49,995 nt of DNA from the NCBI GenBank assembly GCA_964654665.1, contig CAZZKV010000021.1, positions 1 to 49,995 on the forward strand, given 5' to 3'. Positions 16,781-26,251 of this stretch are shown in pieces; within the stretch, counting starts at the first letter, position 1; every line of letters starts with the position of its first letter. Source of the DNA: CALCKU01 sp964654665. Lineage in GTDB: Bacteria; Pseudomonadota; Alphaproteobacteria; Caulobacterales; Maricaulaceae. The position numbers and the translations under genes were made by a program. The notes beneath the pieces are model-generated. The model made no database searches. It worked only from the letters and a program-made list of their open reading frames with translations, and had not been told where the DNA came from.

Positions 16781-17458
16781 ATGTCGCTTAAATATAAAAA
16801 AAGCTTAGCGATTACGGGATTATGTGCTGTTATGCTGCCGGCGTGTGCCAGCGTAACCGATCAAATTCCGACAGTAAAAGTCGTGCGCAAAGCCAAAAAG
16901 GCTAAAGTTATTAAAGCCGCTTATACGCCTGAAGTGCCGGCTATTCAGCGCGCCGAAGCTCCTGTTGTGTGTGAAAATGAAAATATGCGCCGCCGGGCCG
17001 CGGACCGCAACTCTAAGAATGACGAAGCCCGTATTTTAATCTTGGATGAAGGCGGGCGGAACAATACGGTTATTGGGGATGTTCTTGTCAATTGCCGGGA
17101 TTATTTTGCGGCGAAATCTGCCCCCGCCGTGCCGCGTAAATTACCGGCCTTTGTTACCACAACGCCGCAACCTGATAATACGCAAGTTTCGCAGTCCTAT
17201 TACCAACAAACCAATGCACCGCAACGCGCGGTTACGCAAGCGGCGCAGACTGCATATCAATACCGGACAACGCCGAATTCAGCCCAATCTGGATTGTTTC
17301 ATGCTGTGCGCAAGGGGGATACGCTTTATAGTATTGCCCGAAATAATTGTACCGATGTAGAAACGGTTGCGCGGCTGAATGGGATTAGCGATCCAAGGCT
17401 TATTGATATTGGCCAAATTATAAAACTTCCAGCACAGAGCTGTAATAGCCGGCGATAG
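16781..17458 (+). CDS. LysM-domain lipoprotein
   Basis: 225 residues. A lipoprotein signal ends with LPAC (Cys about residue 22). The middle is a low-complexity linker rich in Gln, Ala, Thr and Pro. The C-terminal 50 residues are a LysM peptidoglycan-binding domain: HAVRKGDTLYSIARNN, VETVARLNGI and IGQIIKLP. A central stretch with two Cys (VVCENEN and VNCRDYF) may form a disulfide. It should be anchored in the outer membrane and bind cell wall; no catalytic domain is present, so a structural or adaptor role is most likely. Confidence 0.85.
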   Translation: MSLKYKKSLAITGLCAVMLPACASVTDQIPTVKVVRKAKKAKVIKAAYTPEVPAIQRAEAPVVCENENMRRRAADRNSKNDEARILILDEGGRNNTVIGDVLVNCRDYFAAKSAPAVPRKLPAFVTTTPQPDNTQVSQSYYQQTNAPQRAVTQAAQTAYQYRTTPNSAQSGLFHAVRKGDTLYSIARNNCTDVETVARLNGISDPRLIDIGQIIKLPAQSCNSRR

Positions 17459-17513
17459 ATATCGCTTTATCAGACCCAGTATTTTCGTTATATTTTAGCG
17501 AAGGGTGGTATTT

Positions 17514-17885
17514 ATGGAACTTGGCGCATTTTCAGTAAGTCTGACTGTAAAAGATATTGAGATATCTTTATCATTTTACAAAAAACTGGGATTTACAGTT
17601 TTCCATGGTGATGCTGCTCAAGGCTGGCTGATTTTGGCCAATGGTGATACAAAAATTGGATTGTTTCAAGGTATGTTCGACAAGAATATGCTCACGTTTA
17701 ATCCGGGATGGGATACGAACGCGGCTTCGGTTGAAAGTTTTACAGATGTTCGAGATATTCAAAAAACGTTGAAAGCTGCGGATATCGCTATTGTCAACGA
17801 GGCTGATGAAACGTCAACAGGCCCCGCCAGCTTTATGGTCATTGATCCCGATGGAAACCCGATATTAATTGATCAGCATCGTTAA
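17514..17885 (+). CDS. VOC (glyoxalase/bleomycin-resistance) family protein
   Basis: 123 residues from the ATG at 17514, preferred over a GTG three codons earlier because GAAGGG sits eight bases upstream. It has the beta-alpha-beta-beta-beta plan of a VOC domain pair: FSVSLTVKDIEISLSFYKKL at the start, GFTVFHG, and FMVIDPDGNPILIDQH at the end. VOC proteins bind a metal and act on varied small molecules; the substrate cannot be told from the sequence. It is a single short gene with no operon partners. Confidence 0.85.
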   Translation: MELGAFSVSLTVKDIEISLSFYKKLGFTVFHGDAAQGWLILANGDTKIGLFQGMFDKNMLTFNPGWDTNAASVESFTDVRDIQKTLKAADIAIVNEADETSTGPASFMVIDPDGNPILIDQHR

Positions 17886-17923
17886 AGCCGACCCGGTTCA
17901 TCTATATAATAATCACCTATCTG

Positions 17924-19156
17924 TTATTTCACGATTTTAATCGGTGTTATCCGGGGCGAGCCAGTTGGTGAAGTGGCTGCGCCTAAGATTCGGCTTTCAT
18001 TATACCGATTAAGAGATTCATTGCTGCTTTTTAAAACCTGACCGGCCGATACACCGCCAATAGAGGCATAACGTTCCAATTTTTGTTGTTGGGCTTGATT
18101 AATTTTACGCAGTGTCTCGATATCATCCAAAGATTGCGCGAATTTAGCGTTTAATGTTTCAAAGTCGCTTTTGGCCTTGAGCAATGCATCTGAGTTACGA
18201 TGTAATTCCACCTGTTTATCGCGCAGGCGCATATCGCTTTCTGCACGGGCGGCTTCAGCCGCTTCGGCGGCGCGGCGCAGGGCTGTTAATTCTTCGGTGA
18301 TATGACCCCTCATATTATCTTTGACCCGCAACTGTGTGTTGATTTGTTCAATCCGGCTTTTCAGGGCTAGATTTTCTTCTGTTCGACGCCCAATAGTGTC
18401 TTCAAAGATTGATTTTTGACTGGCGGATTCTTGTGATAAATTGTCCAAGGTGCCTGAGGTTTCAATATATTTTGTCCGCAGTTCATTATGATTAAGCCGT
18501 AATTCCTTAATATCGACAATCGCTGCATCATGTTGTTGTGTACGAAGATTAAGCTTTGCTGTCAGAGCGTCAATTGTGCCTTCCAATTCCAAAGTCTTGC
18601 GTGATAATTCGGCCGTTTCCGCTGTTCGGGCAGAGAGTTCATCTTGATAGCGTTTTGCGCGGGAATCCAAAGCCGTAGCAACGTCTGTATGTGTTGAAAT
18701 TTCACTACTATATTGGACAACAAGCGCAGATTGCGCCGCGAGTTTATCTTCGATGTTTGCTTGTTGGTCTTTTCGGGCAGCAATATCGGCTTTTGCGGCA
18801 TCAAGATCTTTGCGCAAACTTTGGTTCTGTTTTTCGAGAGTTGTGAATTTAGCTTCGATTTCAGAGGCCCATGAGGATTTTTGATCCAGTTGACGTGATA
18901 AATCACTACGGGCAGATATCAGTGTATTATTTTCACTTTTTAGTCGTTCAAAAGATCGCAAATCACTTTCCATACGAGCGATTGTTTTAGATAAGGTCGC
19001 GACCGTTTTTCTGGCTTGGTTTTGCTGTGAAGACGTTTCTTTAAAGTCGCGTGAAATTTTTTCGAGATGACCCTTTGCACGGATCAAATCAGAATTGGAA
19101 ACGCTGCGGCTTGTTCTTGGTTTTGTGGCTTGCGCCATGCGTTGAAGAAAATTCAT
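17924..19156 (-). CDS. Long coiled-coil protein, possibly a crescentin-like filament protein
   Basis: 410 residues from the ATG at 19156 (MNFLQRMAQATKPR), preferred to a GTG 18 codons upstream since GGGGA precedes it. There is no signal peptide and no membrane helix. A short basic head (about 1-25) is followed by a nearly unbroken heptad-rich coiled coil to about residue 365, and a flexible basic tail ending SPRITPIKIVK. The plan of basic head, long rod and short tail resembles crescentin, the intermediate-filament-like cell-curvature protein of Caulobacter, but I see no sequence match I can vouch for. Cytoplasmic scaffold or SMC-like structural protein is the general call; a specific identity is not established. 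Confidence 0.6.
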   Translation of the reverse strand: MNFLQRMAQATKPRTSRSVSNSDLIRAKGHLEKISRDFKETSSQQNQARKTVATLSKTIARMESDLRSFERLKSENNTLISARSDLSRQLDQKSSWASEIEAKFTTLEKQNQSLRKDLDAAKADIAARKDQQANIEDKLAAQSALVVQYSSEISTHTDVATALDSRAKRYQDELSARTAETAELSRKTLELEGTIDALTAKLNLRTQQHDAAIVDIKELRLNHNELRTKYIETSGTLDNLSQESASQKSIFEDTIGRRTEENLALKSRIEQINTQLRVKDNMRGHITEELTALRRAAEAAEAARAESDMRLRDKQVELHRNSDALLKAKSDFETLNAKFAQSLDDIETLRKINQAQQQKLERYASIGGVSAGQVLKSSNESLNRYNESRILGAATSPTGSPRITPIKIVK

Positions 19157-19291
19157 GTCATCCCCATGAGTATAATCAAAATCAGCCGGCCAACCCAAAT
19201 GGCGACTCACCCGTCTACTGTCAGGTTGAGCACTTAATTTATGGTTAAATTCGATTAACCATAACGGTGATTTTTTTTGTATGAGAGGGCT

Positions 19292-20056
19292 ATGAAACTG
19301 GTTTTATTGATTCTTGTCTCTGCTCTTGTAACCGCTTTTATTTCAGGTGTTTTTGGCATGGCTGGCGGGATGATTTTTATGGGAATCGTTGCCAGTGTTT
19401 ACGGCGTGACCGAAGCCATGGTGATCCATGGTGCCGTGCAAAGCCTGTCTAATTCCCATCGGGCCTATTTGCTGCGCGTTGACATTCGGTGGGATATTAT
19501 TCGCCATATTGCCTTAGGTAGTATCCCGGCCGTCGGGCTATTATTATTGGCCGGTTTTGTACCGCAAAAGGGCGTCTTGTTTTTGGTCTTGGGCCTATTA
19601 CCCCTTTTATTATGGTTGCCGCGCGGGTGGTTGGCGGGTGATGCGGCTAACCCGTTTCAGGCGATGTTGTGCGGTTTTTTTGTTATGGGGCTTAATCTAG
19701 TAGCCGGCGTCGCAGGCCCCGCTCTGGATGTTTTTTTTGTGAAAACCTCTCTGACACGAAAAGAAATCGTCGCAACTAAAGCGGTGACAATGTTTGGCTC
19801 ACATCTGGTAAAAATTGGTTATTTTGGGCTGCCTTTATTTTTAATCCAAGGCAGCGCAGGGCTGCCGCCGTTTTGGGTTTTCATAGCTGTTCTGCCATGT
19901 GTTATGATCGGCACGTTTTTGGGAACACGGCTATTGCACCGGTTCTCGGATATAGGCTTTCGCAGCTATACCAAATATCTTGTGAGCATGATCGGTATTA
20001 TTTACATAGGGCGCGGGCTAAGCCTTTTAGGGGGAGTGGAGTTGTTTATCCGTTAA
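19292..20056 (+). CDS. TSUP family permease (TauE/SafE-type)
   Basis: 254 residues from the ATG at 19292, with GAGAGGG just upstream; a TTG five codons earlier is a less likely start. About eight hydrophobic helices are arranged in two halves. FISGVFGMAGGMIFMG in the first half and LVAGVAGPALDVFFVK in the second are the paired Gly-rich motifs of the TSUP family, which exports sulfite or sulfur-containing organic anions in studied members. Substrate here is unknown. The 3' end overlaps that of the convergent DMT transporter gene by 30 bases. Confidence 0.85.
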   Translation: MKLVLLILVSALVTAFISGVFGMAGGMIFMGIVASVYGVTEAMVIHGAVQSLSNSHRAYLLRVDIRWDIIRHIALGSIPAVGLLLLAGFVPQKGVLFLVLGLLPLLLWLPRGWLAGDAANPFQAMLCGFFVMGLNLVAGVAGPALDVFFVKTSLTRKEIVATKAVTMFGSHLVKIGYFGLPLFLIQGSAGLPPFWVFIAVLPCVMIGTFLGTRLLHRFSDIGFRSYTKYLVSMIGIIYIGRGLSLLGGVELFIR

Positions 20057-21037
20057 GGTGTAAAGACCAATCCCAAATAGTGTTAAAGCTGTTCCGATGG
20101 CGTCAAAAATCCCAAACGGTTCGCCAAGCCATCCGATTGCCATGAAAATCGTGGCAACAGGGGATAGCATTCCTATAGCAGCCGTTGCATGGGGCCCAAT
20201 ACGTTCGACAGCAATATTGACAAGGAATGACGGAATAAGAGTGGAGAAAAACGCCAAAGCTATTCCAAGCAACCATATGCGGCTTGGCAATTCAAAAATA
20301 TGACCCAATGTACCTTGCGCAATATTATTGCTGAAAAAATGGAAAAATGTTACGCAACACGCTCCAAGCATAGCACAACAGGTAAAAAGAGAGCTGCCAA
20401 TACGGGCAATCATGGGTTTGGCGAGCAATTGAAAAATAGCAAATAATATAGCGCACCCCAGCACCAGAGCACTGCCTAACGGGACATTTGATCCAACAGT
20501 GATATCGCCGCCAATAAAAATAACGGCAATGCCTCCATAGGCTAAAATAATGCTTTTGATGACAGGACGGGTGAGCTTTTTTTTGAAAAATATAGTGCCG
20601 AATAGAAATACAAAAATAGGATAGGTAAATAGCAGCAACCGTTCTAATTGAGAGGTAATATATTTTATGCCTTCAATGTCGAGCCACGCACATATGTAAA
20701 ACCCCAAGATACCAAGGCCTGTTGCCAAAGCCATATCGGAGAGCTTGACGGGCGGTTTGCCTCGATAGTTTCGGTTCAAAAGCAGCCCGATAAAAATAAG
20801 GATATAGACAGGAGCGGCAAACCCTAGCCGTAAGGTCATGATTGTGATAGCATCCAATGCATTTTCAGCAAGCCCGTCTATGGGTTGATAGGCTAGCTTA
20901 ACCAGAATAGCTTTCATAGAAAATAAGACAGTTCCGATAAAAGCAAAAATATACCCCCAAGTCGCCGGATTGAGGCGTGTTAAGGCTTTCCGGTTTGATA
21001 ATGCCGAGGCGACCGATACGCGTGATTTTAAATTCAT
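20027..21037 (-). CDS. DMT superfamily (EamA) transporter
   Basis: 336 residues with ten predicted membrane helices in two EamA repeats (roughly 25-165 and 180-330), preceded by a basic N-terminus. Typical pieces are LERLLLFTYPIFVFLFG ending repeat one and IGPHATAAIGMLSPVATIFM ending repeat two. Members export amino acids, metabolites or drugs; substrate is not predictable. It lies 25 bases downstream of tadA on the same strand, probably co-transcribed, and overlaps the convergent TSUP gene at its 3' end. Confidence 0.87.
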   Translation of the reverse strand: MNLKSRVSVASALSNRKALTRLNPATWGYIFAFIGTVLFSMKAILVKLAYQPIDGLAENALDAITIMTLRLGFAAPVYILIFIGLLLNRNYRGKPPVKLSDMALATGLGILGFYICAWLDIEGIKYITSQLERLLLFTYPIFVFLFGTIFFKKKLTRPVIKSIILAYGGIAVIFIGGDITVGSNVPLGSALVLGCAILFAIFQLLAKPMIARIGSSLFTCCAMLGACCVTFFHFFSNNIAQGTLGHIFELPSRIWLLGIALAFFSTLIPSFLVNIAVERIGPHATAAIGMLSPVATIFMAIGWLGEPFGIFDAIGTALTLFGIGLYTLTDKQLHSP

Positions 21038-21062
21038 GGGGCTCTATTTCTTTTATTGTATT

Positions 21063-21530
21063 TTATTTTTTGATTTTTTTTCGGCGCGTTTTGAAAAAGT
21101 CTTGTAAAATTTTCCGACACTCACTTGCTAAAATGTCGCCCGTTACGGCGGGTTTATGATGACAGGCAGGGCTGTCGAAAAATTTCGGCCCGTGTATGAC
21201 AGCCCCGCCTTTAGGGTCACTTGCCCCAAAAACCAGTCGGCTAATGCGTGCCATGGAAATGGCTCCTGCGCACATGGTACAGGGCTCTAATGTCACATAG
21301 AGTGTTAATCCGGTCAGGCGGTAATTTCCACGTTTATATGCCCCGTCGCGCAAGGCCAAGATTTCGGCATGGGCAGTCGGATCGCATATGCCAATGGGAG
21401 CGTTAGATGTTTTTGCGATAACTGTATCGGTAGAGGAGTCGACTAATATTGCACCTACAGGTACTTCGCCGCGCCGCATTGCCGCTTGCGCTTGGGCCAA
21501 GGCTTGGCGCATATAGAATTCATCCGTCAT
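21063..21530 (-). CDS. tadA: tRNA-specific adenosine deaminase TadA
   Basis: 155 residues, the usual length. The zinc and catalytic residues of the cytidine-deaminase fold are present: H54-A-E56 in PTAHAEILAL and P-C84-xx-C87 in LEPCTMCAGA. The enzyme converts A34 to inosine in tRNA-Arg(ACG), which is needed to read CGT/CGC codons; Arg CGT codons are abundant in the strongly T-biased genes of this window. The gene is divergent from rluB with only 44 bases between the two starts, so promoters overlap. Confidence 0.96.
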   Translation of the reverse strand: MTDEFYMRQALAQAQAAMRRGEVPVGAILVDSSTDTVIAKTSNAPIGICDPTAHAEILALRDGAYKRGNYRLTGLTLYVTLEPCTMCAGAISMARISRLVFGASDPKGGAVIHGPKFFDSPACHHKPAVTGDILASECRKILQDFFKTRRKKIKK

Positions 21531-21574
21531 TTGTTTGTTTTGACAATGACAGCCGTGACGTCAAGGATCGCTTT

Positions 21575-22531
21575 ATGCCAGACTCCCAAAATAACGAAAA
21601 AAAGCATAAAAAAGATAGCTTTAACCTTGATGATGGCGAAAGGATTGCAAAATTTTTAGCGCGAGCCGGCGTTGCATCGCGGCGAGAATCAGAACGCCTA
21701 ATCGCCGCGGGGCAAGTGCAGGTGAATGGAACCCGCCTTACAACGCCTGCTTTTAAAGTTACGGCGGCAGATAAGGTTGTTGTCGATGGTGTTTTAGTGG
21801 TTGGCAAACAGCCAACACGGCTGTGGCGCTATAATAAACCGAGCGGTCTTGTGACCTCTCATAAGGATGAGCAGGACCGTAAAACCGTTTTCGAAACCCT
21901 GCCCAAAGATATGGGGCGGGTCATTTCGGTTGGTCGTCTTGATATTACATCTGAAGGTTTGTTGCTGCTGACGAATGACGGGGCGTTAGCGCGGGCGCTA
22001 GAGCTCCCCTCAACGGGTTGGGCCCGACGTTATCGGGCCAGAGCCTTTGGTGTTGTTACGCAAGAGCAACTGGATACATTAAAAAAGGGCATTAAAATCG
22101 ATGGTATATTGACGGGGCCGATCGAAGCGGTTTTGGAAAAACAACAGCGCGGGAATGCCTGGATATCGGTGACGATACGCGAAGGTAAAAACCGCGAAGT
22201 TCGGCGGGCTTTAGATGCGTTAGGATTAAAAGTGAACCGGTTGATACGGACGTCATATGGCCCTTTTCAATTGGGAACGTTAGCGGCAGGCGAGATCGAA
22301 GCGGTAAAGCCGCGTGTTTTGCAAGATCAAGTCGGACATTTGGTTGATATTGAAAAAACACCATCGCAAACGCACGCAAAGGCGAAGCCTCACAAAAAAG
22401 GATCGAAGCCGGGGGCTAAAAAACGCAATTACCCGCAGAGGCCAGACACGCGCGCGCAGCAATCTGCCGCAAGCCGAGGGCCGAATCGACGTACAGGATC
22501 ATCCGTAAAATCAGGACGTGGGCGTAAGTAA
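21575..22531 (+). CDS. rluB: 23S rRNA pseudouridine synthase, RluB type
   Basis: 318 residues from the ATG at 21575 with AAGGA upstream; the frame is open from 21449 but that part is antisense to tadA. An N-terminal S4 RNA-binding domain (IAKFLARAGVASRRESERLI) is followed by the RsuA/RluB catalytic domain with VGRLDITSEGLLLLTNDG containing the catalytic Asp, and KNREVRRALDALGLKVNRLI. A lysine/glycine-rich basic tail of about 60 residues ends the protein, common in alphaproteobacterial RluB. It makes pseudouridine in 23S rRNA (position 2605 in E. coli). Confidence 0.9.
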   Translation: MPDSQNNEKKHKKDSFNLDDGERIAKFLARAGVASRRESERLIAAGQVQVNGTRLTTPAFKVTAADKVVVDGVLVVGKQPTRLWRYNKPSGLVTSHKDEQDRKTVFETLPKDMGRVISVGRLDITSEGLLLLTNDGALARALELPSTGWARRYRARAFGVVTQEQLDTLKKGIKIDGILTGPIEAVLEKQQRGNAWISVTIREGKNREVRRALDALGLKVNRLIRTSYGPFQLGTLAAGEIEAVKPRVLQDQVGHLVDIEKTPSQTHAKAKPHKKGSKPGAKKRNYPQRPDTRAQQSAASRGPNRRTGSSVKSGRGRK

Positions 22532-22680
22532 TAAAAATTATGAGCTGGATTGTTTGGATTTTATCATCTCCAATGCACCCATGTCGAGGAACCAGTATTG
22601 AATAGTGATGTTTTGAAGATGTGTCTTGCGATAATACGCAGTCACGATTAGAGGTTTATAAAGTTTATGAAAGCGCATTC

Positions 22681-24033
22681 ATGGCAAAGTCATCCCCTGT
22701 AATTGAACACAAATCCCAAATGATCGACCGATTGGCTTCTGGGAATAAACCTAAAGACCAATGGCGTATTGGGACAGAACATGAGAAAATCGGATTTTGT
22801 TTAACCCAAAAAACGCCGCTGCCATATGAGGGCAATTGCGGCATCAAAGCGATGTTGGAGGGTATGCAGCGCTTTGATTGGGCACCGGTTTTTGAAGGTG
22901 AAAATGTCATTGCGCTTAAACGCGGCGGGGCCTCTGTGTCCCTCGAGCCGGGCGGACAATTTGAACTCTCTGGTGCGCCATTGGAAAATGTTCATCAAAC
23001 TTGTGGCGAGGTCACGCGCCATATGCGCGAGGTAAAAGAGGTGGCTGATGAAATGGGGGCCGGTTTCCTGTCTTTGGGGTTTCGTCCAGATACGCGCCTT
23101 GAAGATGTGCCCATCATGCCAAAAGGGCGCTATAAAATCATGCGGAAATATATGCAGACCGTCGGCACCCATGGCCGCGAAATGATGTTTAGAACCTGCA
23201 CCGTTCAAACAAATCTCGATTATGGCTCTGAGGCAGATATGGTCAAAAAATTTCGCGTGAGCCTTGCGCTGCAACCCATAGCCACGGCCCTATTTGCGAA
23301 TTCTCCCTTTATGGACGGTAAGCTTAACGGATATAAATCTTACCGCTCGCGCATATGGCTGGATACGGATGCAGACCGGACGGGTATGCTCCCCTTTGTT
23401 TTTGATCAGGGCTTTGGCTTTGAACAATATGTTGATTATGCGCTCGATGTCCCGATGTATTTTGTATATCGCGGGGGTGAATATCTGGATGCGTCTGGCA
23501 AATCTTTCCGAGATTTTCTGGAAGGGAAACTTGATATTTTGCCGGGCGAAAAACCGACGATCAGTGATTTTGATGATCATTTGTCTGTTATTTTTCCGGA
23601 AGTCCGGCTTAAAACATTTCTGGAAATGCGCGGAGCTGATACAGGGCCATGGGGCGAGCTTTGCGCCCTGCCGGCCTTTTGGGTTGGACTGCTTTATGAT
23701 CAATCGGCTTTGGATACGGCCTGGGATTTGGTCAAAGACTGGACAGAGAGCGAGCGTCAAGATTTACGCAGGGCTGTTCCGAAAATGGGATTGCAAACGC
23801 CCTTTCGCGATAAAACGATCCGCGAGTTATCATTAGCGGCATTGGCGATTTCGCGCGAAGGGCTCAACGCGCGGGCCAGACTGAATGCTCATGGCGAAAA
23901 TGAAAGTGTATTTTTACAAGAGCTAGATATGTTTGCGCGTTCTGGGCAATCCAATGCAGACCGCTTGATTGCCGCTTTTAAAGGGGGGTGGGATGGCGAT
24001 ATATTGCGGGCCTATACTGACTGTATTTATTAG
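22681..24033 (+). CDS. gshA: Glutamate-cysteine ligase, alphaproteobacterial/plant type
   Basis: 450 residues from the ATG at 22681, which matches the usual start of this family; a GTG 20 codons earlier is possible but unsupported. The family signature is plain: KPKDQWRIGTEHEKIGF, LEPGGQFELSGAP, SLGFRPD, MPKGRYKIMRKYM and RTCTVQTNLDYGSEADM. The enzyme joins glutamate and cysteine in the first step of glutathione synthesis in the cytoplasm. This class is redox regulated in plants through disulfides. Only two bases separate its stop from that of the convergent TonB receptor gene, and no terminator is visible. Confidence 0.94.
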   Translation: MAKSSPVIEHKSQMIDRLASGNKPKDQWRIGTEHEKIGFCLTQKTPLPYEGNCGIKAMLEGMQRFDWAPVFEGENVIALKRGGASVSLEPGGQFELSGAPLENVHQTCGEVTRHMREVKEVADEMGAGFLSLGFRPDTRLEDVPIMPKGRYKIMRKYMQTVGTHGREMMFRTCTVQTNLDYGSEADMVKKFRVSLALQPIATALFANSPFMDGKLNGYKSYRSRIWLDTDADRTGMLPFVFDQGFGFEQYVDYALDVPMYFVYRGGEYLDASGKSFRDFLEGKLDILPGEKPTISDFDDHLSVIFPEVRLKTFLEMRGADTGPWGELCALPAFWVGLLYDQSALDTAWDLVKDWTESERQDLRRAVPKMGLQTPFRDKTIRELSLAALAISREGLNARARLNAHGENESVFLQELDMFARSGQSNADRLIAAFKGGWDGDILRAYTDCIY

Positions 24034-24035
24034 GC

Positions 24036-26072
24036 TTAAAATGTATCAGAAATAACGAGGCTGATCCGTCGTCCGCGACTTCGGGAGAAATTTTGTATTT
24101 CCAGAATATTGCCATTGCGATCACCATCAAAAATAATGCGCGGCCGTTCGATATTGAATTTTAAAATATTTTGCAGGGTTAGGTCGAGCCTCATTCCTAA
24201 AAAATCTTTATGTGATACTGTGAATTGCATCGAGGGCCGATCAAGGTGAACGTCAAAACTTTGGTCAAGGCGGAAAAAAGGGCTTTGGCGATTTTGGTCA
24301 AGTTCAAGTGACCATGCATAGGGCGTGTTGGGGATGTCGCGGCGTAGCTCAATCTCATAGTCCCATATATTGGTATTATTAATCCGGCGGGTCAGGGTGG
24401 TGATAGGATCATCAATTTGACTATCGCGCAGCGCGCCTTCCAGTTCGAGGCGCGCACCGTCCCAACCGATAGAGTCCAAAAGCAGCGTTGCATTCGCCTC
24501 TATGCCATATAATAAGGCATCGTCTAAATTTCCGGGACCTTCTGTGCCGTCATTAAAGCGGATCCGGTCAATCGGGTCTTCGATAAAACGGACAAAGGCC
24601 TTCACTGTTCCTGATAAGGTTTTGGGATCTTTGCGTTCCAGCTCAACTTCGGCATTCCAGAACTGGGTCGGGACAATTTGGGCGTTACCCGAGCTGACAA
24701 AATTTTCAGTCAAATTAACGGCAGATATAAAGGTTCCAAAATCCAGTTGGCCAACGCCGCGTTCAATTTTACTGCGCCATGTGTAATGGTCCGATTGTTT
24801 GTAACTGGCCGATATAAAGCCTTTGGGGCGAACAAATTCGCGGGCGGGATCTGTGCCCGATACAACAGCTAGTCGCGAATATTCTCCGCCCAGAGAGGTT
24901 TGTATGTTCAAGCGGTCTGATACCGCCCAGCTATGGGTTAAATTGCCTTCGGCGCGTCTTTCCTCGACGCGAACAGTGGTGCTATTGGGCGATGTATTAT
25001 TATTTGTGAACCCCGATGTGTCATCAAGGACATTAAACGCTCCTTCCGCTGAGAGCTGCCAGTCATGTTGGTTCCCGCGTGCCCAGCTATATTCAGCCCG
25101 CGCAATGGTTTCCCCTTCTTCCGCATCGCGATCAAAACGCGAAACAAAAGGTAATTGACCGGTCGTGAAATTTTGAAAAACATCAGTAAATTCGCTATTC
25201 TCAAAGCGGTGCAGGCCGATTAGTTTTAATTTTCCGATGCCAAATGGCAGGGTATAGTCACCGCCAATTTCGTAATTATATTCATCTTCTCCATTATCAA
25301 ACCGGCTTTGCCCTGTATTGCCCCGCGGGGTGAGGGCCTGAAAGGTTTCATTATTGCTAAAGCGTTGATTAAAGAGTTCGCCGGCAAGGTTTAAATTGGC
25401 AATATGGCCGTTATTTGGGGTCCATGTGAGATTTAAGTCCAATTGGGGTCTGTTGCCTGCAAAGCCGATATCTTCGGTCCGGTCTTCGAAAACTGTGCCA
25501 AATCCATCGGCAAAGGTCTCTGGCCCGTTTTCAGAAAAGGTAAATTGTCCGGCTCTAAAGCTCGCGACATAGGCCAGATCACCTGAAGAACCGCTGACAG
25601 AAATTTCGCCTTCTAGTAATTGCGGTTCCGTATCTCTGGCCCAGCGTGCAGCATATTCCCAATTGCCCGAAAGTGATCCGCCAGCTGTAATAATATCGGC
25701 CACTTGTCCCGACAAGCCGGGAATATCCAGCGAGGCGCCATCAACAATATTAATACGCTTTACTTTATCAGCCGGAATACGGCCTAAAATTTCACTGGCA
25801 TCTGATGATTTGGATGATGGCCGTCGGCCATTAATCAGAATATTGAGATTAGCCTGTCCAAAGCCGCGCTCCCCCGTGTCCCCGCCTTGCAAGATAAAGC
25901 CGGGAATGCGGGCTACCATATCAATTGCAGTTGTGGGCTGGAATGGGGTGAAATACTCCGGCGCATAACTATTGGTGTTATTAACAACAGGTACAGCGTC
26001 TTGCGCATTGGCACAAAACGATCCAAATACTGCCGAAAATGACAGCCCACATGCTGTGATAATTTTATGCAA
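24036..26072 (-). CDS. TonB-dependent outer membrane receptor
   Basis: 678 residues with a signal peptide (cleavage after about residue 23, ANA-QD). The plug domain spans roughly 45-130: MVARIPGFILQGGDTGERG, LNILINGRRPSSKSSD and VKRINIVDGASLDIPG. The rest is a beta-barrel ending RRISLVISDTF with the terminal Phe. No long N-terminal extension is present, so it is a plain transporter rather than a signalling receptor. It belongs to the family often annotated simply as TonB-dependent receptor in Sphingomonas and Hyphomonas relatives. Substrate is unknown; divergent placement from a peptide symporter hints at peptide or oligomer uptake, which is only inference. Confidence 0.92.
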   Translation of the reverse strand: MHKIITACGLSFSAVFGSFCANAQDAVPVVNNTNSYAPEYFTPFQPTTAIDMVARIPGFILQGGDTGERGFGQANLNILINGRRPSSKSSDASEILGRIPADKVKRINIVDGASLDIPGLSGQVADIITAGGSLSGNWEYAARWARDTEPQLLEGEISVSGSSGDLAYVASFRAGQFTFSENGPETFADGFGTVFEDRTEDIGFAGNRPQLDLNLTWTPNNGHIANLNLAGELFNQRFSNNETFQALTPRGNTGQSRFDNGEDEYNYEIGGDYTLPFGIGKLKLIGLHRFENSEFTDVFQNFTTGQLPFVSRFDRDAEEGETIARAEYSWARGNQHDWQLSAEGAFNVLDDTSGFTNNNTSPNSTTVRVEERRAEGNLTHSWAVSDRLNIQTSLGGEYSRLAVVSGTDPAREFVRPKGFISASYKQSDHYTWRSKIERGVGQLDFGTFISAVNLTENFVSSGNAQIVPTQFWNAEVELERKDPKTLSGTVKAFVRFIEDPIDRIRFNDGTEGPGNLDDALLYGIEANATLLLDSIGWDGARLELEGALRDSQIDDPITTLTRRINNTNIWDYEIELRRDIPNTPYAWSLELDQNRQSPFFRLDQSFDVHLDRPSMQFTVSHKDFLGMRLDLTLQNILKFNIERPRIIFDGDRNGNILEIQNFSRSRGRRISLVISDTF

Positions 26073-26139
26073 GCCTACCCTCTATTGACTTGTAACGGAT
26101 TTAAACGGTGTCCGCGCAATAAACAAGCCACGTTAATGT

Positions 26140-26155
26140 GACTTTTTGGAAAGTC
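26140..26155. promoter_or_regulatory. Dyad in the divergent receptor/peptide-transporter region
   Basis: GACTTT (26140-26145) and AAAGTC (26150-26155) form a perfect inverted repeat around TTGG, between the two divergent genes. It could be a regulator site or an RNA hairpin. Downstream, TATAAA at 26221-26226 could be a -10 box for the POT gene, but no -35 stands at the right distance. Confidence 0.3.
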
Positions 26156-26251
26156 TTGCCTAAAAAACGGGAAAGAAAAACCTTGAAGCCACGCGGCAGG
26201 CAGGGCAGAACTAAAGACACTATAAAATTACAAAACTCTTGGGGAGTTATT

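Noticed and set aside
26138..26251. An N-terminal extension of the POT transporter
   Set aside because: Basic, non-family residues precede the membrane protein; GGGGAG before the ATG at 26252 marks the real start.
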